Positions 22,301 to 27,494 of a DNA stretch of 64,000 nucleotides are shown one piece after another. Below the pieces are notes generated by a model that worked only from the letters and a program-made list of their open reading frames with translations, was not told the DNA's origin and searched no databases. Source of the DNA: JANOXC01 sp031418215 (GTDB lineage Bacteria; Bacteroidota; Bacteroidia; AKYH767-A; OLB10); contig JANOXC010000119.1 in assembly GCA_031418215.1 (NCBI GenBank), positions 1 through 64,000 on the forward strand, written 5' to 3'. The stretch's first letter is position 1; every line of letters begins with the position of its first letter. The position numbers were made by a program, and so were the translations under genes.

Positions 22301-25300
22301 TCCTGCACCTCCTACAGATAAATTCTTTACAATATTGTCGTTTATCGTAACATTCACAGCAGAGGTGAAACTGAAAAATCCATTAATAATTCCAATGGAA
22401 GATGCATTGCTATAACTATTGTTTTCGACAAGGTTTCCGCTTGCTGTCCAATTTTGAGGACTGATTGTTTTAATACCGTGCATTGAACCGGATGTTCCTG
22501 TGCAAATATTATTTCCTATATAATTATTATTAGATGTTAATGTTGAACTACCACCTGTTGTACTCCCTGTTTCCATCAAAGTAACCGTACCAGTTCCTCC
22601 TATGGTATCATTCATTACAACGTTGTTATTCATAATTGTTGCAACCGTTGAAGTTCCCGTTGTTGAAATTCCTGTGAAGGAACCTGTAGTAATGGAATCC
22701 ATTTTGATTAACATTACCGTATCACTACTCATTGTCATGTTTCTTGGTGAAGTTCCGGTAGAAGCAATTCCAACAAAGGAACCTGTTTTAGCACCCCTCG
22801 TAATATTAGAAACTCGGTTATTACTACATATAACATCAATGTTGGTAGAACTACTGTTCAAGATTCCATTGAATGCAGCTGTGGACGCCTGTGGTTGATT
22901 TACGTTGCCAACAAAATTGTTATTCATTGTAAGCGTTGAGCCGGTAAGCAAAGCAGTTCCTGAACCCGGTTCCACTGTTATCCCTGTAATGACACCTCCT
23001 AATGAAGAATTATTGCAATTAGTAATTGTATTGCTATTTATATTGATGATTTCTTTCCAGTTAGGAATACTGTTTGTTGGCCAATTTACACAAATCATTC
23101 TGTTAGAACCAGCACTTGATCCAGAGAAAGTATTTCCTGAAAAAACATTGCCAATTATATTTAAAGAATCATGGGCAAACTGATCAAGAATTCCATTCAT
23201 AGCTATACTTGAAGTTGTAATGTTAGAAGTATTGCTGTTGTTGAGTACCTGATTATTACTGATTGTCATTTTCGCGGCTGACATTGAATCTGTAATCAGC
23301 TTATTAATTAGAATTGACATAAAAAAAGCATTAGCTGTAGGAGGTATATAACAATTTTGAATGATGTTACTGTCAATTAGTATTGTATTGCTTGGCGCTC
23401 CAACTCTTGTCGTACGATTGCCGGCAAGAGAATAAATACCAGTGACGCCATAACCTGATGGTCCACCTGATGGTCCACAATTTGTCGTTAATGAAATTGT
23501 GTTTTTCGAAATTGTCGCATTGGCATTTTGAGATGACCACAATCTCATTCCTTCCACCCAGGCGCTGTGTATCACACCGGTAAGATTGGTAATGGCATTT
23601 CCTACAATTGAAAAATTATTGTTATTGCCTATTTCAATTCCTATGGCAGCATTAGCTGTATCACCCCCTCTTCCGAAATCGGAAATCGTATTTCCTTCTC
23701 CGGCTCTTCCAATTTCATTATCCTGATCATAAAAAGTAAAGGGTGCTACATCAGCATAACCATACATATTAATTCCCTGGAAACAATTGCTGATGGTGTT
23801 ACTATAAAACTTATTGTACGAATTGGTGCCTGACAAATTTGTAATTGTAGGATAAATATAATTTGCATCGTATGCCCTGGTCATAATACCAAAGGTGGAA
23901 GCTAAATTTGATTTATCAAGCGTGATGGAACAGTTCCTGATGGTATTGTGTTGTGCTCCATCAGTTCCGGAACATAATACAAATTCAAAGCCTACTTCAG
24001 CTTTTGTAGCGTCAGTTGTATTGGCTGCATTCTCACGCAAATCAAGACCGTTGAAAGTGATATAGTCTGAACCAACCAATCTAAATATCCGATCAAAACC
24101 GCCAGGACCAGCACCGGCATATATAATCGGATTGGCACCGGCGCCTGATTTTTGAAAAGTAACTGTTTGTGCAGCATTTGATTTCAATGAATCATTCAAG
24201 CTGCACATATTAATAACCAATCCGCCTGAAGGTGCTGTTTCAATATGACCCGTCTCCAAATTAAAAATCACATTGCCATTTACACCGCGTGAATTTAAAT
24301 CACTGATTGAAGCGGCCAACGATGTGTAATTGGTGCAGGAGGCAGATAATGCACTGTTTATTGTATAGGTTCCTGATAAAGGAATGCTTCCATTTACACT
24401 CATCACTATCATATTGGAAATTGCAACAGAATCACCTGAATTACAAACAGGAACAGAGGTCATTTCACAGGATATGGTATCAAAATTTAAAATAGAAGAC
24501 GTGGTATAAATGGTATCATTAGTTCCCACATTTACACCATTTTTTTTCCACTGAAAAGAGGGATTGGCTCCAGCATTGTTCCTTAATGCGACAAATGTTA
24601 CAGATCCTCCGATGCAAAGATTATTCTGAACAACACTGATAATTAATGATGATGATTGGGTAATATTTATATTCGTACCATTGTTATTTCCAATTACTGC
24701 GGGATTACTTCCCACCACCCTGATTCTATATGCATTGCCGCTTGAAGCATTAAACGGAATAGTACACGCAATATTATTGCTTGTTAAACTGGATATACTT
24801 CCGATTGCTATTGGGTTTGAAAAACTGCCCATTGAATCACTCAGTTGGGCAGTGAATATATTTCCTGAAATAAATGTCCCGGTAATTGTGTAGAAAACAT
24901 TCAACGCATTACCTGAACAAAAAGAAGTATCAACAAAACTAGTTGTAATGGTTGATGGTATCGGAATAGAAATGTTGCACCCAAAAGTACTGGTACTGGT
25001 TGTTGTTCCATCACCCAATTGGCCGAATGAATTAAGTCCTGTCATACAAATGTTATCACGATGTGCTTTAATAACACCAGTATGATAGGAACCAGCAGAA
25101 ACAGCAACAACATCTGTTTGAGAAGATATGAGCGTAGGAATGATTTTATTAATTATTGTTCCATCACCCAATTCCCCGTCTGCATTGTTACCCCAGGACC
25201 AAAGGCTGCCACTTGTTTGCATGGCAAACGAATTACCATTACCACATGAAGTTGAAATCCAATTTACATTACTGCCAATTTGAACAGGGCTTGAACTATT

Positions 25301-27193
25301 GGTAGTTGTTCCAATTCCAAGTTCTCCACTGCCGCCACTTCCCCAACCCCATAAAGTTCCATTCGCTTTTACAGCAAGATTATGATATCGTCCGCAAGAA
25401 ATAATATGCCATGTATGTTCCGTACCTATTTGGGCCGGGCTATGGATCTCAGTAGTTGTTCCATTGCCCAATTGACTAAAATCATTTCTACCCCAGGTCC
25501 ATAAGGTACCATCTGCTTTGCGCGCAATGGTATGCCCCCAACCGCATTCAACATTTATCCAGTCAGTGGCAGATCCAATCTGAACTGGTGCATTATGATT
25601 TGTTGTTGTACCATCCCCCAATTGTCCCTTACCATTATACCCCCATGCCCATAGAGTGCCGTCTGATCTCAAAGCAAGTGTATGCGCTTCACCGGTGGAA
25701 ACATGAGTCCAATTTGTTCCACTGCCAACTTGCACCGGACTATTACGCTGTATATTATTTCCATCACCTAATTGACCGCTTCCATTTGCTCCCCATGCCC
25801 AAAGTGTCCCATCAGATTTGATAGCTAATGTGTGATCAAATCCACAAACAACAGAAATCCAATTATTTGAATTTCCTATTTGTACGGGAATTGATCGGTT
25901 AACTGTTGAGCCATCACCCAAATGCCCGGTTGTATTTTGTCCCCATGCCCAAAGTGTACCATCTGTTCTGATACCAACAGAATGAAACATCCCATATGCT
26001 ACCATTAACCATTCTGTTAAAGCATCTCTTGTTTGAACAGGGCTATTTCGCAGGACTGTGCTACCATCGCCTAATTGTCCGAATGCATTATCTCCCCATA
26101 CCCAAAGTGTACCATCTGATTTTAATGCCATTGAATGATTGTACCCACCGGTAACGCTTACCCATTTGTTATCACTACCAACCTGAACAGGGTTTGCATG
26201 TGTACTGTTATCTGTTGATCCAATGCCTAGTTCTCCACTTGAATTCAATCCCCATGTCCAGAGGGTTCCGTTAGATTTCAATGCCAGCAATTGATTTCCG
26301 CCTGAGGCTATAGTTACCCAGTTGTTATCTGTTCCGACTTGTGTAGGAGTTGGATGTGTATTGAAATCGGAACTTCCATTTCCTAATTGCCCCTGGCTGT
26401 TTCGTCCCCATGCCCATAATGTACCGTTTGATTTAATTGCCAAAGTATATTGCGATAAACCTGCAGCAAATTCTTTCCAGTTATTTTCAATTCCTACTTG
26501 TAAAGGAGAAGGATGAGTATTTGCATCAGCAACACCATTACCTAATTCTCCAGTATTATTATCACCCCATGCCCAAAGCGTACCATCTGATTTTAATGCT
26601 AAAGTGTGATATACACCAGCGGAGATCAACATCCAATTGTTATCTACTCCTACCTGCACAGGACTATTTCGTTGTGTCGTAGTGCTATCACCTAATTGCC
26701 CGAAGGAATTATCACCCCATGCCCATAATGTACCATCGGTTTTTAATGCATGTATACAATAACCGGCTGTTGAAACACTCACCCATTTGTTATCACTCCC
26801 TACCTGGGTAGGATTTGTATGTGCAGATCCATCGGCAGATCCAGATCCTAATTCTCCTTCAGCATTTCTTCCCCATGCCCAAAGCGTGCCATTAGATTTT
26901 ATAGCCACTGAGTAAAGTTTTCCTGCTGATATAGTTACCCAATTACTATCGCTGCCAACTTGAACTGGATTGCTGGAATTTGAATTTGTGCCATTGCCCA
27001 ACTGACCAAATCCATTAGAACCCCAGGCCCAAAGAGCTCCATTCCTTATCTCAAGAGTATGAAAATCCCCTGTTGACATTCTCTGAAAGTTGTTGCGGTA
27101 TGCGACAGAGGTACTGTTACTCGCTCTGTTGTATTGCGCACTGACAGAAAAGAACAAGGAAATAAAATACAATGTAAGTAGAGTTTTCTTCAT
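7334..27193 (-). CDS. Giant 6619-residue multidomain secreted protein with RCC1 propellers, beta-helix, G8-like repeats and S8/S53-like protease
   Basis: One open frame of 6620 codons. Approximate order by residue: signal peptide 1-19 (ends VSAQ); 14 RCC1 repeats 32-738; Ig-like modules 745-950; right-handed beta-helix 955-2100; FnIII-like 2110-2345; two tandem G8-like units 2345-3235 and 3236-4085; a unique module 4085-4340; two DDDVW-type modules 4350-4580 and 4581-4730; FnIII 4725-4820; SprB/PKD-like repeats 4820-5220; subtilisin-fold protease 5370-5780; IPT/TIG 5798-5875; MBG modules 5883-6230 with an inserted hexad repeat; seven CTDC-type Cys repeats 6341-6510; C-terminal module 6510-6619. 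Expected at the cell surface or outside. No T9SS sorting domain is recognised at the C-terminus. Function unknown; adhesin or self-processing exoprotein is inference. It is flanked by a terminator and is its own transcription unit. Confidence 0.93.
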   Translation of the reverse strand: MKKTLLTLYFISLFFSVSAQYNRASNSTSVAYRNNFQRMSTGDFHTLEIRNGALWAWGSNGFGQLGNGTNSNSSNPVQVGSDSNWVTISAGKLYSVAIKSNGTLWAWGRNAEGELGSGSADGSAHTNPTQVGSDNKWVSVSTAGYCIHALKTDGTLWAWGDNSFGQLGDSTTTQRNSPVQVGVDNNWMLISAGVYHTLALKSDGTLWAWGDNNTGELGNGVADANTHPSPLQVGIENNWKEFAAGLSQYTLAIKSNGTLWAWGRNSQGQLGNGSSDFNTHPTPTQVGTDNNWVTIASGGNQLLALKSNGTLWTWGLNSSGELGIGSTDNSTHANPVQVGSDNKWVSVTGGYNHSMALKSDGTLWVWGDNAFGQLGDGSTVLRNSPVQTRDALTEWLMVAYGMFHSVGIRTDGTLWAWGQNTTGHLGDGSTVNRSIPVQIGNSNNWISVVCGFDHTLAIKSDGTLWAWGANGSGQLGDGNNIQRNSPVQVGSGTNWTHVSTGEAHTLALRSDGTLWAWGYNGKGQLGDGTTTNHNAPVQIGSATDWINVECGWGHTIARKADGTLWTWGRNDFSQLGNGTTTEIHSPAQIGTEHTWHIISCGRYHNLAVKANGTLWGWGSGGSGELGIGTTTNSSSPVQIGSNVNWISTSCGNGNSFAMQTSGSLWSWGNNADGELGDGTIINKIIPTLISSQTDVVAVSAGSYHTGVIKAHRDNICMTGLNSFGQLGDGTTTSTSTFGCNISIPIPSTITTSFVDTSFCSGNALNVFYTITGTFISGNIFTAQLSDSMGSFSNPIAIGSISSLTSNNIACTIPFNASSGNAYRIRVVGSNPAVIGNNNGTNINITQSSSLIISVVQNNLCIGGSVTFVALRNNAGANPSFQWKKNGVNVGTNDTIYTTSSILNFDTISCEMTSVPVCNSGDSVAISNMIVMSVNGSIPLSGTYTINSALSASCTNYTSLAASISDLNSRGVNGNVIFNLETGHIETAPSGGLVINMCSLNDSLKSNAAQTVTFQKSGAGANPIIYAGAGPGGFDRIFRLVGSDYITFNGLDLRENAANTTDATKAEVGFEFVLCSGTDGAQHNTIRNCSITLDKSNLASTFGIMTRAYDANYIYPTITNLSGTNSYNKFYSNTISNCFQGINMYGYADVAPFTFYDQDNEIGRAGEGNTISDFGRGGDTANAAIGIEIGNNNNFSIVGNAITNLTGVIHSAWVEGMRLWSSQNANATISKNTISLTTNCGPSGGPSGYGVTGIYSLAGNRTTRVGAPSNTILIDSNIIQNCYIPPTANAFFMSILINKLITDSMSAAKMTISNNQVLNNSNTSNITTSSIAMNGILDQFAHDSLNIIGNVFSGNTFSGSSAGSNRMICVNWPTNSIPNWKEIININSNTITNCNNSSLGGVITGITVEPGSGTALLTGSTLTMNNNFVGNVNQPQASTAAFNGILNSSSTNIDVICSNNRVSNITRGAKTGSFVGIASTGTSPRNMTMSSDTVMLIKMDSITTGSFTGISTTGTSTVATIMNNNVVMNDTIGGTGTVTLMETGSTTGGSSTLTSNNNYIGNNICTGTSGSMHGIKTISPQNWTASGNLVENNSYSNASSIGIINGFFSFTSAVNVTINDNIVKNLSVGGAGTIRGIYEFGVAGNKSFQRNKVSNLSASGNASIIGIGTVVGAVNIQNDTITSLTLSGTVTSGSVTGMLISSTVTGIVRNNNIKLLTTNSSSTGTLIGISNFASISCDSNLITDVTSTNSNTNSVTITGISNSGASSSLSSNVVSRMKSSGIGSGTVSGISNSGTTSSVYNNSVLEVVGSGTGNVTGILNTGGTTVNIYGNTISTDSIKGGGIVRGIGVSGGTTVSIYKNAICGIIGGSSSAVAKGIEITGGTTLHIYNNLVSNINSIVSATGAHSVIGLDVLGGTTVNVTYNTVRLSGASGSGSLYGSSAINASTSPNLTLRNNIFINLISPGGSGGTGGVSAAYRRSGTLTSSYSINSNKNIFYTGIPGPNKLIYCEGTANPVLNAKQNFNGTTSYQSFMISRDQSSLTEDVVFRSTSYSNINFLKVDTSAANPTYVEGTAAPITSPIAINGDYSGNARNATTPDIGAFEDIYYSKPPLQIDCAVPANQPTSLTIAPVANYYTRIAGSFQQAPSLPDGYLVVVYPVGSAVTPPSDKTTYSTGNTLGLGTVVVVGNYASTSPFVATGLTQNTTYRFYVYSMSNNPGTCIGPIYQTLNPLNDTATTNTNRVPGCITTFSPLTNTTNVSIKPVLSWSGVIGDNITGYDVYLSTSQSLVNSLSATVKIASNISTTSFTISSSLISAATYYWTVIPRNQFGAATLCTVNIFTTHIPTSISSTIKGGLWSNPNTWNNGMVPSVSDDVNILSLSVVTIDTVAAANNLSIDSGAVLQWNSTSNALTVGGNLTVNQGGSFFPYTSGLSTVTLNLAGNFVNNGLANLALANISFNGASPQIISGSGNFVGDSLNGIIRGMTMSNASSLNINTIQNLILAGTFNDYVGDISTNGKLKIDNTAQVYGQSLNNRLANVVLNTMGNYSVPPVIFGASVLPIAVGTTAANLGSRYFSGNNVYLCTDTGTFTSLPTVNPVNNPSNYFQTFNTSGPSLLWIGTLGTLGNPFNQSTNGLVLGSQYFYGDNLYVSLATQTGSVPPTHPSGIVGNLLYVGSPAKASINYDPTATLNVRSVTLTNAGSGYSVSPSLTINENGGTTTTSASGSTVLIQRIEGTSSFTTTKGTAATITGGLTINSTAGATAFSGVGSIVIPASSSTGAGVGYTVAPQVGFTLPVGALNFITNGGSGYIAAPTVSISADTAGRIINNSASPTLPTFTAVVAGGKVVSLIISSAGTALFSSLPAITISAPTGSGPVQAMAAFPVGCLPTATAVIGFNGQLNNFNITNSGFGYTSAPTVGLGTATNAGIAVVAATTTPTAKIALYNLTYSQNTSAATVANPSITTGVEIPVSNRMNSLVVGSTTTVNGSIGANFANVTLTAPLELTASVTALSLPSSTVVSPSVLNLGGNTLTFSHPSYTGLTTSTPSTPLYLLFGYVTNGPITLKSLGGTQSKAFPFDATVTLNATNASLPNQSGATATSYTVTQLGAATGSINAASGNPIGSRSYRVQANGTLGVGAGTTSGTAETPTLQLRWNGNDNFSPSQRLASIFIGQSTISSAGSWTMRSLSDVSAGDTATVFSVTNGMQVGNRTTTQPFSPGPFNLANGEYFSFVTTSNNSVSSTAIGGLWSNPSTWINGVVPTVNDSVVISNGATVTVDVLVGIKSLTVGVVGGGGSAILQWSSTSQMTVTGNILINSNGSFLQYSASTSPFGATIKIGGNFTNNGFANCAANGTILSFLGNTLPGGNNVQFLSGSGSFKGDGTKGIIRTIQVASTGSLTINTSENLVTSGLNVWGATLNTGGKLTIDNTAQVYGQGYNSRVNNVVVTNMGQQYSAAPVVFGTAVVKDTSAGNIAGQTTTVGTYYWYGTRVYLCTAAANFNTTPPTSTASTTFNTSGPTLLYIGELGTLGNPFNITASGLIAGTQYFYRNNLYVVASISNQTGSASSPPVHTSGIVSNLLYVGTVAKVSVNYDASTSRVRSLQLDSAGSGYSVVPSLSFSTVTGATVVSPAVATPVMIQRMDGPSNSLLQKNATAIISGGLTINNDQGAPATASGITKGSGVGQVFISTTSVTGAGVNYTVAPTVGFAGPTALNLVTNSGSGYTVAPTITITGTPVSGTALTSANFTITVSQGKLVSVYLNTGTAATYSSPPTISISGNGTIAWPGGCWPTAIVVINTNRQINNFAITNSGYGFTTAPIVGLGGGTATTVASTAPTARIALYNIAYNNISPLSANNSQNGVATAGAEVPSNNKINALLLSGNSPIGGVKLLGKLELFGSSPLSFSSGILDLNGDTLLCSLYSYSGTTGSVSANVSNGVISLTAPGGSVTRTFPFDGSIQVATGTGSLSTGSTITQISASRLGRPTGTGGPIGKRTNRLNIPVGMVYGTKPLVTLFWTVNDSLVSDQGGLFVGQAPAVNGPWTTRSTAVGTANTPLSATGSKQTADTITGPIVPTGDDFYAWLSTYTPVPLQYNITRATNTTYNSIINSGNTFTWISSSGDEALSNVVTIPGSTFTYCGQVITGFQLLTNGIIRLVSTATPAFTVTGSTYSNRFAPSVNPTAAILNGSSFPFMLAPFYTDLISDPTISGGTAIYDVKTKWKITGTTGARKIIAEWKDFTMYGVSNSLISIQVILDESDNSISYNYGPLQAFNGTQDARLSYGVGFTGIFVNDPALQGQVLAQQYENSDVFSYTNTNVLARGTTGLSIAPSCNSTIKFTPGTGYTGGTVPPTTPPNNDDYSGATFIAPVSVLPDNLCGNIYSSRFATASNNVAVCAGNNDDDVWFKFNAKNINTNVVVYASGGYIPRVQVLNNSFNSISCKVGIVESGMANNTTYPGAGVFLNSAIMTIPDSIYYVRIYHERGGVKATATASFSPGGGITNIVMNNNGSGYNTALFSISGGSTSGRVTISGGGGIGAIGTVNQGSGTVSSISISTAGYGYTSQPTVDIESPNWGITGEFALVVLSPDASNDECANATELASANSLTCNTGLNQIVNVSTTNATASADTTLCGIADDDVWYWFAGTGYNTVTVTGSGAYDPAFQVYYGGIGPGNCNSKTSILCRNLNNTAGSSESSGFTTIVGHIYYVRVYHAGTGGTTAGAPASFSICVVSTIPTCVAAPTAPSNGSSLCIAINSTLSWPAVATATGYDVYLYPSAGSVTLVSTNQANTSYTTLTPLTPGSYSWKVVPRNGFSLAAGCTTWNFTILVLPSVSPTTNSPICSGDSIKFSAASGGTAYSWNGPNGFNSNLQSPIKPNPAVADSGYYKVTITNANGCSKSDSIYITVNPTPVVQITNPATVCSNVKVSLFDTLITSGSTNGLAYSYWNNIQATSAVIIPYAVTVAGTYYIKGITTAGCYDIKPVVITHIPAPITLASFISPICSGATIYLTAGGGISYVWSGPNGFTSSQQNPKITNTNANTSGYYSVSVTGNNGCVKTDSVNLFVVAAPSIQITNPATVCAPLTVNLTNSTIVSGSQSGLAYSYWKDSIAYTTIAAPAAINASGTYYIKGLANTGCSTIKLVEVRVTPYPTAHIIPNSPLCAEGGTSTLFVTDSTPGLINNYSYVWTPGNLVADSFLVTTPGTYGVTLTNNGCTGPSTSISMALVNCIIPYFTSSDSGKSSAIIGELQQIQNNPDSIADTTTTAANAVNTSLIVLGVDSVFINVIPFEGMYDSVLTLLQSVDYGMVDIVDNGDDSLIITGKFPQAKLNLLDSLTTLINEVHVLLSPFSGAAKPKGIGVAYSKGDIAIRADIARKVFKVDGSGIKIGILSDSYNKKAGNPAQVDINNGDLPPATSINVLQDYPFGRKSDEGRAMMQIIRDVAPKAKLAFRTGFLTASNMAEGIRELEADSCNIIIDDITFPSEPFFQDGIIAQAVDSAKAHGVAYFTSAGNFGDKSYDAVFKPATPPAGYVGQAHNFASTGTDILQHVKLLSGTYCIVLQWEDSFFSMGQYPGASTDLDIYLADDFGNRLFGFNRTNIGADPVEILPFVVKGNSEANIMIVRAAGTGSMRFKYIVFRGDLTITEYNSNNSTIVGQANAIGAMTVGAARYTKTPAFGVSPALVEDFSSAGGTTVNNLLRNKPDFIAPNGVNTTVNLGGKNIDNDKFPNFFGTSAAVPHAAAVAALLIEAKKKFFNLGMTPDEIKSILQNTSRDMAAGGFDFETGYGLLQADSAIASLVSGSPIADSLVEPDSITPGSAPFVVTINGAYFIPNSQVWFNGILISSTYVNSNVITAQIPAFTGNPPLYIHNPAVTTLALDGGNSDTIYFFKKHIVITADNKTKKYGEKIPAFSISVKIDGQPIDSLNITLAELKLDSVKYLTSAVTLSNVGNYFIEPFIDPLDPTDSLSSILLDKYAYEFDNGLLSIEKMPLNIKPKDTTLVYGDKLTDFKFVYAYDSIAIDTTDRLAIRAGLMLEHSSQIADALVLVDSKNLVNSRNLINADIQHLSFLVSARNLINARNLINAKNLINTNTIVYDTTRLIDVDPESIFNYQVRPDSARLINARNLINARNLININAKAAVNAKNLINGSAYVNAKNLINAKNLINAKNLLNSTTVSDSSNENVVVVIDADDVNAPSYDTLEDFRSVNMITGFTAGTWAIVPGAYLSDNYDVSYDLGTLTITKAELNVSSNDTVLVFGQTPVFTHHIKGYHYYDVDSLVLAGLPTYSVIDSLNLPVLSDTIPPGNYLVLPGNLQLIQPASYTIYYNNTGNLLALDACTSANFDSITNSYLPVNFSDNNVCTTDGCNPLLGPTHILMPFENDHNVCTTDGCNAITGPTHIALPVVDDNNICTTDGCDSLTGTTHIDLPIINDANICTIDGCDAIAGPTHLLIQFDDINVCTADACDSVSGPLHTVIPVNDANACTADACNPVTGPSHIPILVDDNNACTIDGCDSITGVYHNNTCNVTLNLRAFIEGFYIPGMDSMMAVLDPLNFPAICDSVILSMADSATYQIVSSDTSVINTKGYGTFTFAGLISGHRYYLVLRHRNSIETWSKETIIYNNQVLNYDFTRP
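7662..8170 (-). repeat. Seven CTDC-type cysteine repeats near the C-terminus
   Basis: Seven copies of about 25 residues with the core N(V/I/A)CT(T/A/I)D(G/A)C(N/D)xxxGPxH, each preceded by D/N-rich linkers such as DDNN. The C-T-x-D-x-C core is that of the Dictyostelium-type repeat PF00526, also found in bacterial surface proteins. Each repeat has two Cys, likely paired after export; the last is followed by one more NNTC. Confidence 0.85.
8712..9104 (-). repeat. Asparagine-rich six-residue repeat (NA[RK]NLI)n inside an MBG module
   Basis: About 14 copies of a hexad NAKNLI/NARNLI (variants DSKNLV, NSRNLI, SARNLI, DSARLI, NGSAYV) occur in four clusters between residues about 6030 and 6161. They interrupt an MBG-like beta module whose ends are recognisable on both sides (VYGDKLTDF before; AGTWAIVPGAYLSDNYDVSY after). 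Synonymous codons differ between copies, so the array is not a recent slippage product. Confidence 0.85.
9854..11086 (-). other. Subtilisin-fold (S8/S53-like) peptidase domain inside the giant protein
   Basis: Catalytic-type residues: Asp5380 in GILSDSYN, Glu5419 in SDEGRAMMQII at the place of the S8 His, Asn5500 in TSAGNFG (oxyanion hole) and Ser5721 in GTSAAVPHAAAVAALL. Glu in place of His gives a Ser-Glu-Asp set as in sedolisins (S53), while the Ser and Asn motifs are subtilisin-like. A PPC-like beta insertion lies between Asn5500 and Ser5721. Confidence 0.8.
14939..20165 (-). repeat. Tandem duplication of two G8-like units
   Basis: Two units of about 890 and 850 residues begin with nearly the same block, GGLWSNPxTWxNGxVPxVxD (bases near 20148 and 17476), followed by a beta-rich G8-like domain, then matching blocks YGQxxNxRxxNVVxxxMG, LGTLGNPFN, GSGYxVxPSLxxx, NxGxGYTxAPTVxLG and PTAxIALYNxxY in the same order. 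Protein identity is moderate, so the duplication is old. The GSGYxxxPxVxI strand-turn motif recurs several times in each unit. Confidence 0.85.
20894..24331 (-). repeat. Beta-helix region of about 1150 residues
   Basis: Repeated short turns of the kind INxNTIxNxxxxG, xGIxxxG, VxNNxIxxxT recur with about 22-30-residue periodicity, rich in Asn, Ser, Thr, Gly and Ile. This is the pattern of right-handed parallel beta-helices (PbH1-type, pectate-lyase-like fold). The region begins with an YTSLAASISDLNSRG segment typical of the cap preceding such helices and ends at TPDIGAFE, the usual end of these modules. No lyase active site is evident. Confidence 0.75.
24980..27100 (-). repeat. Fourteen RCC1 repeats encoding two seven-bladed propellers
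   Basis: Each repeat is about 50 residues and contains the signature G(T/A)LW(A/T)WGxNxxG(Q/E)LGxG. I count 14. After the seventh, the usual VQVGSDNxW linker is replaced by VQTRDALTEW (about residue 388), which divides the array into 7+7, matching two RCC1-type propellers. The fourteenth is degenerate (ICMTGLNSFGQLGDG). RCC1-like propellers in secreted Bacteroidota proteins are thought to mediate protein contacts. Confidence 0.9.
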
Positions 27194-27494
27194 GGTTGAG
27201 TGACTAAAAATAAATATATTGGGAATATATATAGATATAACTTATTATTTATAGGCTAACAAATCTACCAATTTTAACTGACAAAAACTAATACGCTTGC
27301 AGAGTAAAATCGCAATAAAAATAGGCTTACTAAAAGACATTAATAGTCATACTAAAGTATTAATTATTCGCCTCTTTTGCCAAATCTAGCTAAGAAAAGC
27401 ACTAATTTATCATACTAAAGTGTGACTCCGACTGCTTTAAAAAGGCGAATGATTAGGCAGTTTAGAAAAAAATAAATTTCACACCAAGTCAACT
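27194..27494. other. Intergenic region upstream of the giant gene
   Basis: 301 A+T-rich bases between the start of the giant gene and the end of the SDR gene. It holds two copies of TCATACTAAAGT (near 27348 and 27412) and an imperfect inverted repeat with core ATTCGCCT / AGGCGAAT (27362-27378 and 27438-27454). The promoter of the giant gene should be here but no convincing TAnnTTTG box is seen. No ORF or RNA gene recognised. Confidence 0.6.

Noticed and set aside
16900..22950. Many long plus-strand ORFs opposite the giant gene (for example 17043-17690, 18117-18857, 21813-22898)
   Set aside because: They are low-complexity, lack family motifs and starts with normal context, and follow from the Ser/Thr/Gly-rich codons on the other strand. 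The minus-strand frame is intact throughout with clear domains.
24980..27100. Possible assembly artefact from repeated RCC1 units
   Set aside because: The copies differ at many bases and no unit is duplicated exactly, so a collapse or expansion is not indicated, although long reads would settle it.
7334..27193. A polyketide/NRPS-type or phage tail-fibre explanation for the giant gene
   Set aside because: No ketosynthase, adenylation, carrier or phage structural motifs; signal peptide and secreted-module types argue for an exoprotein.
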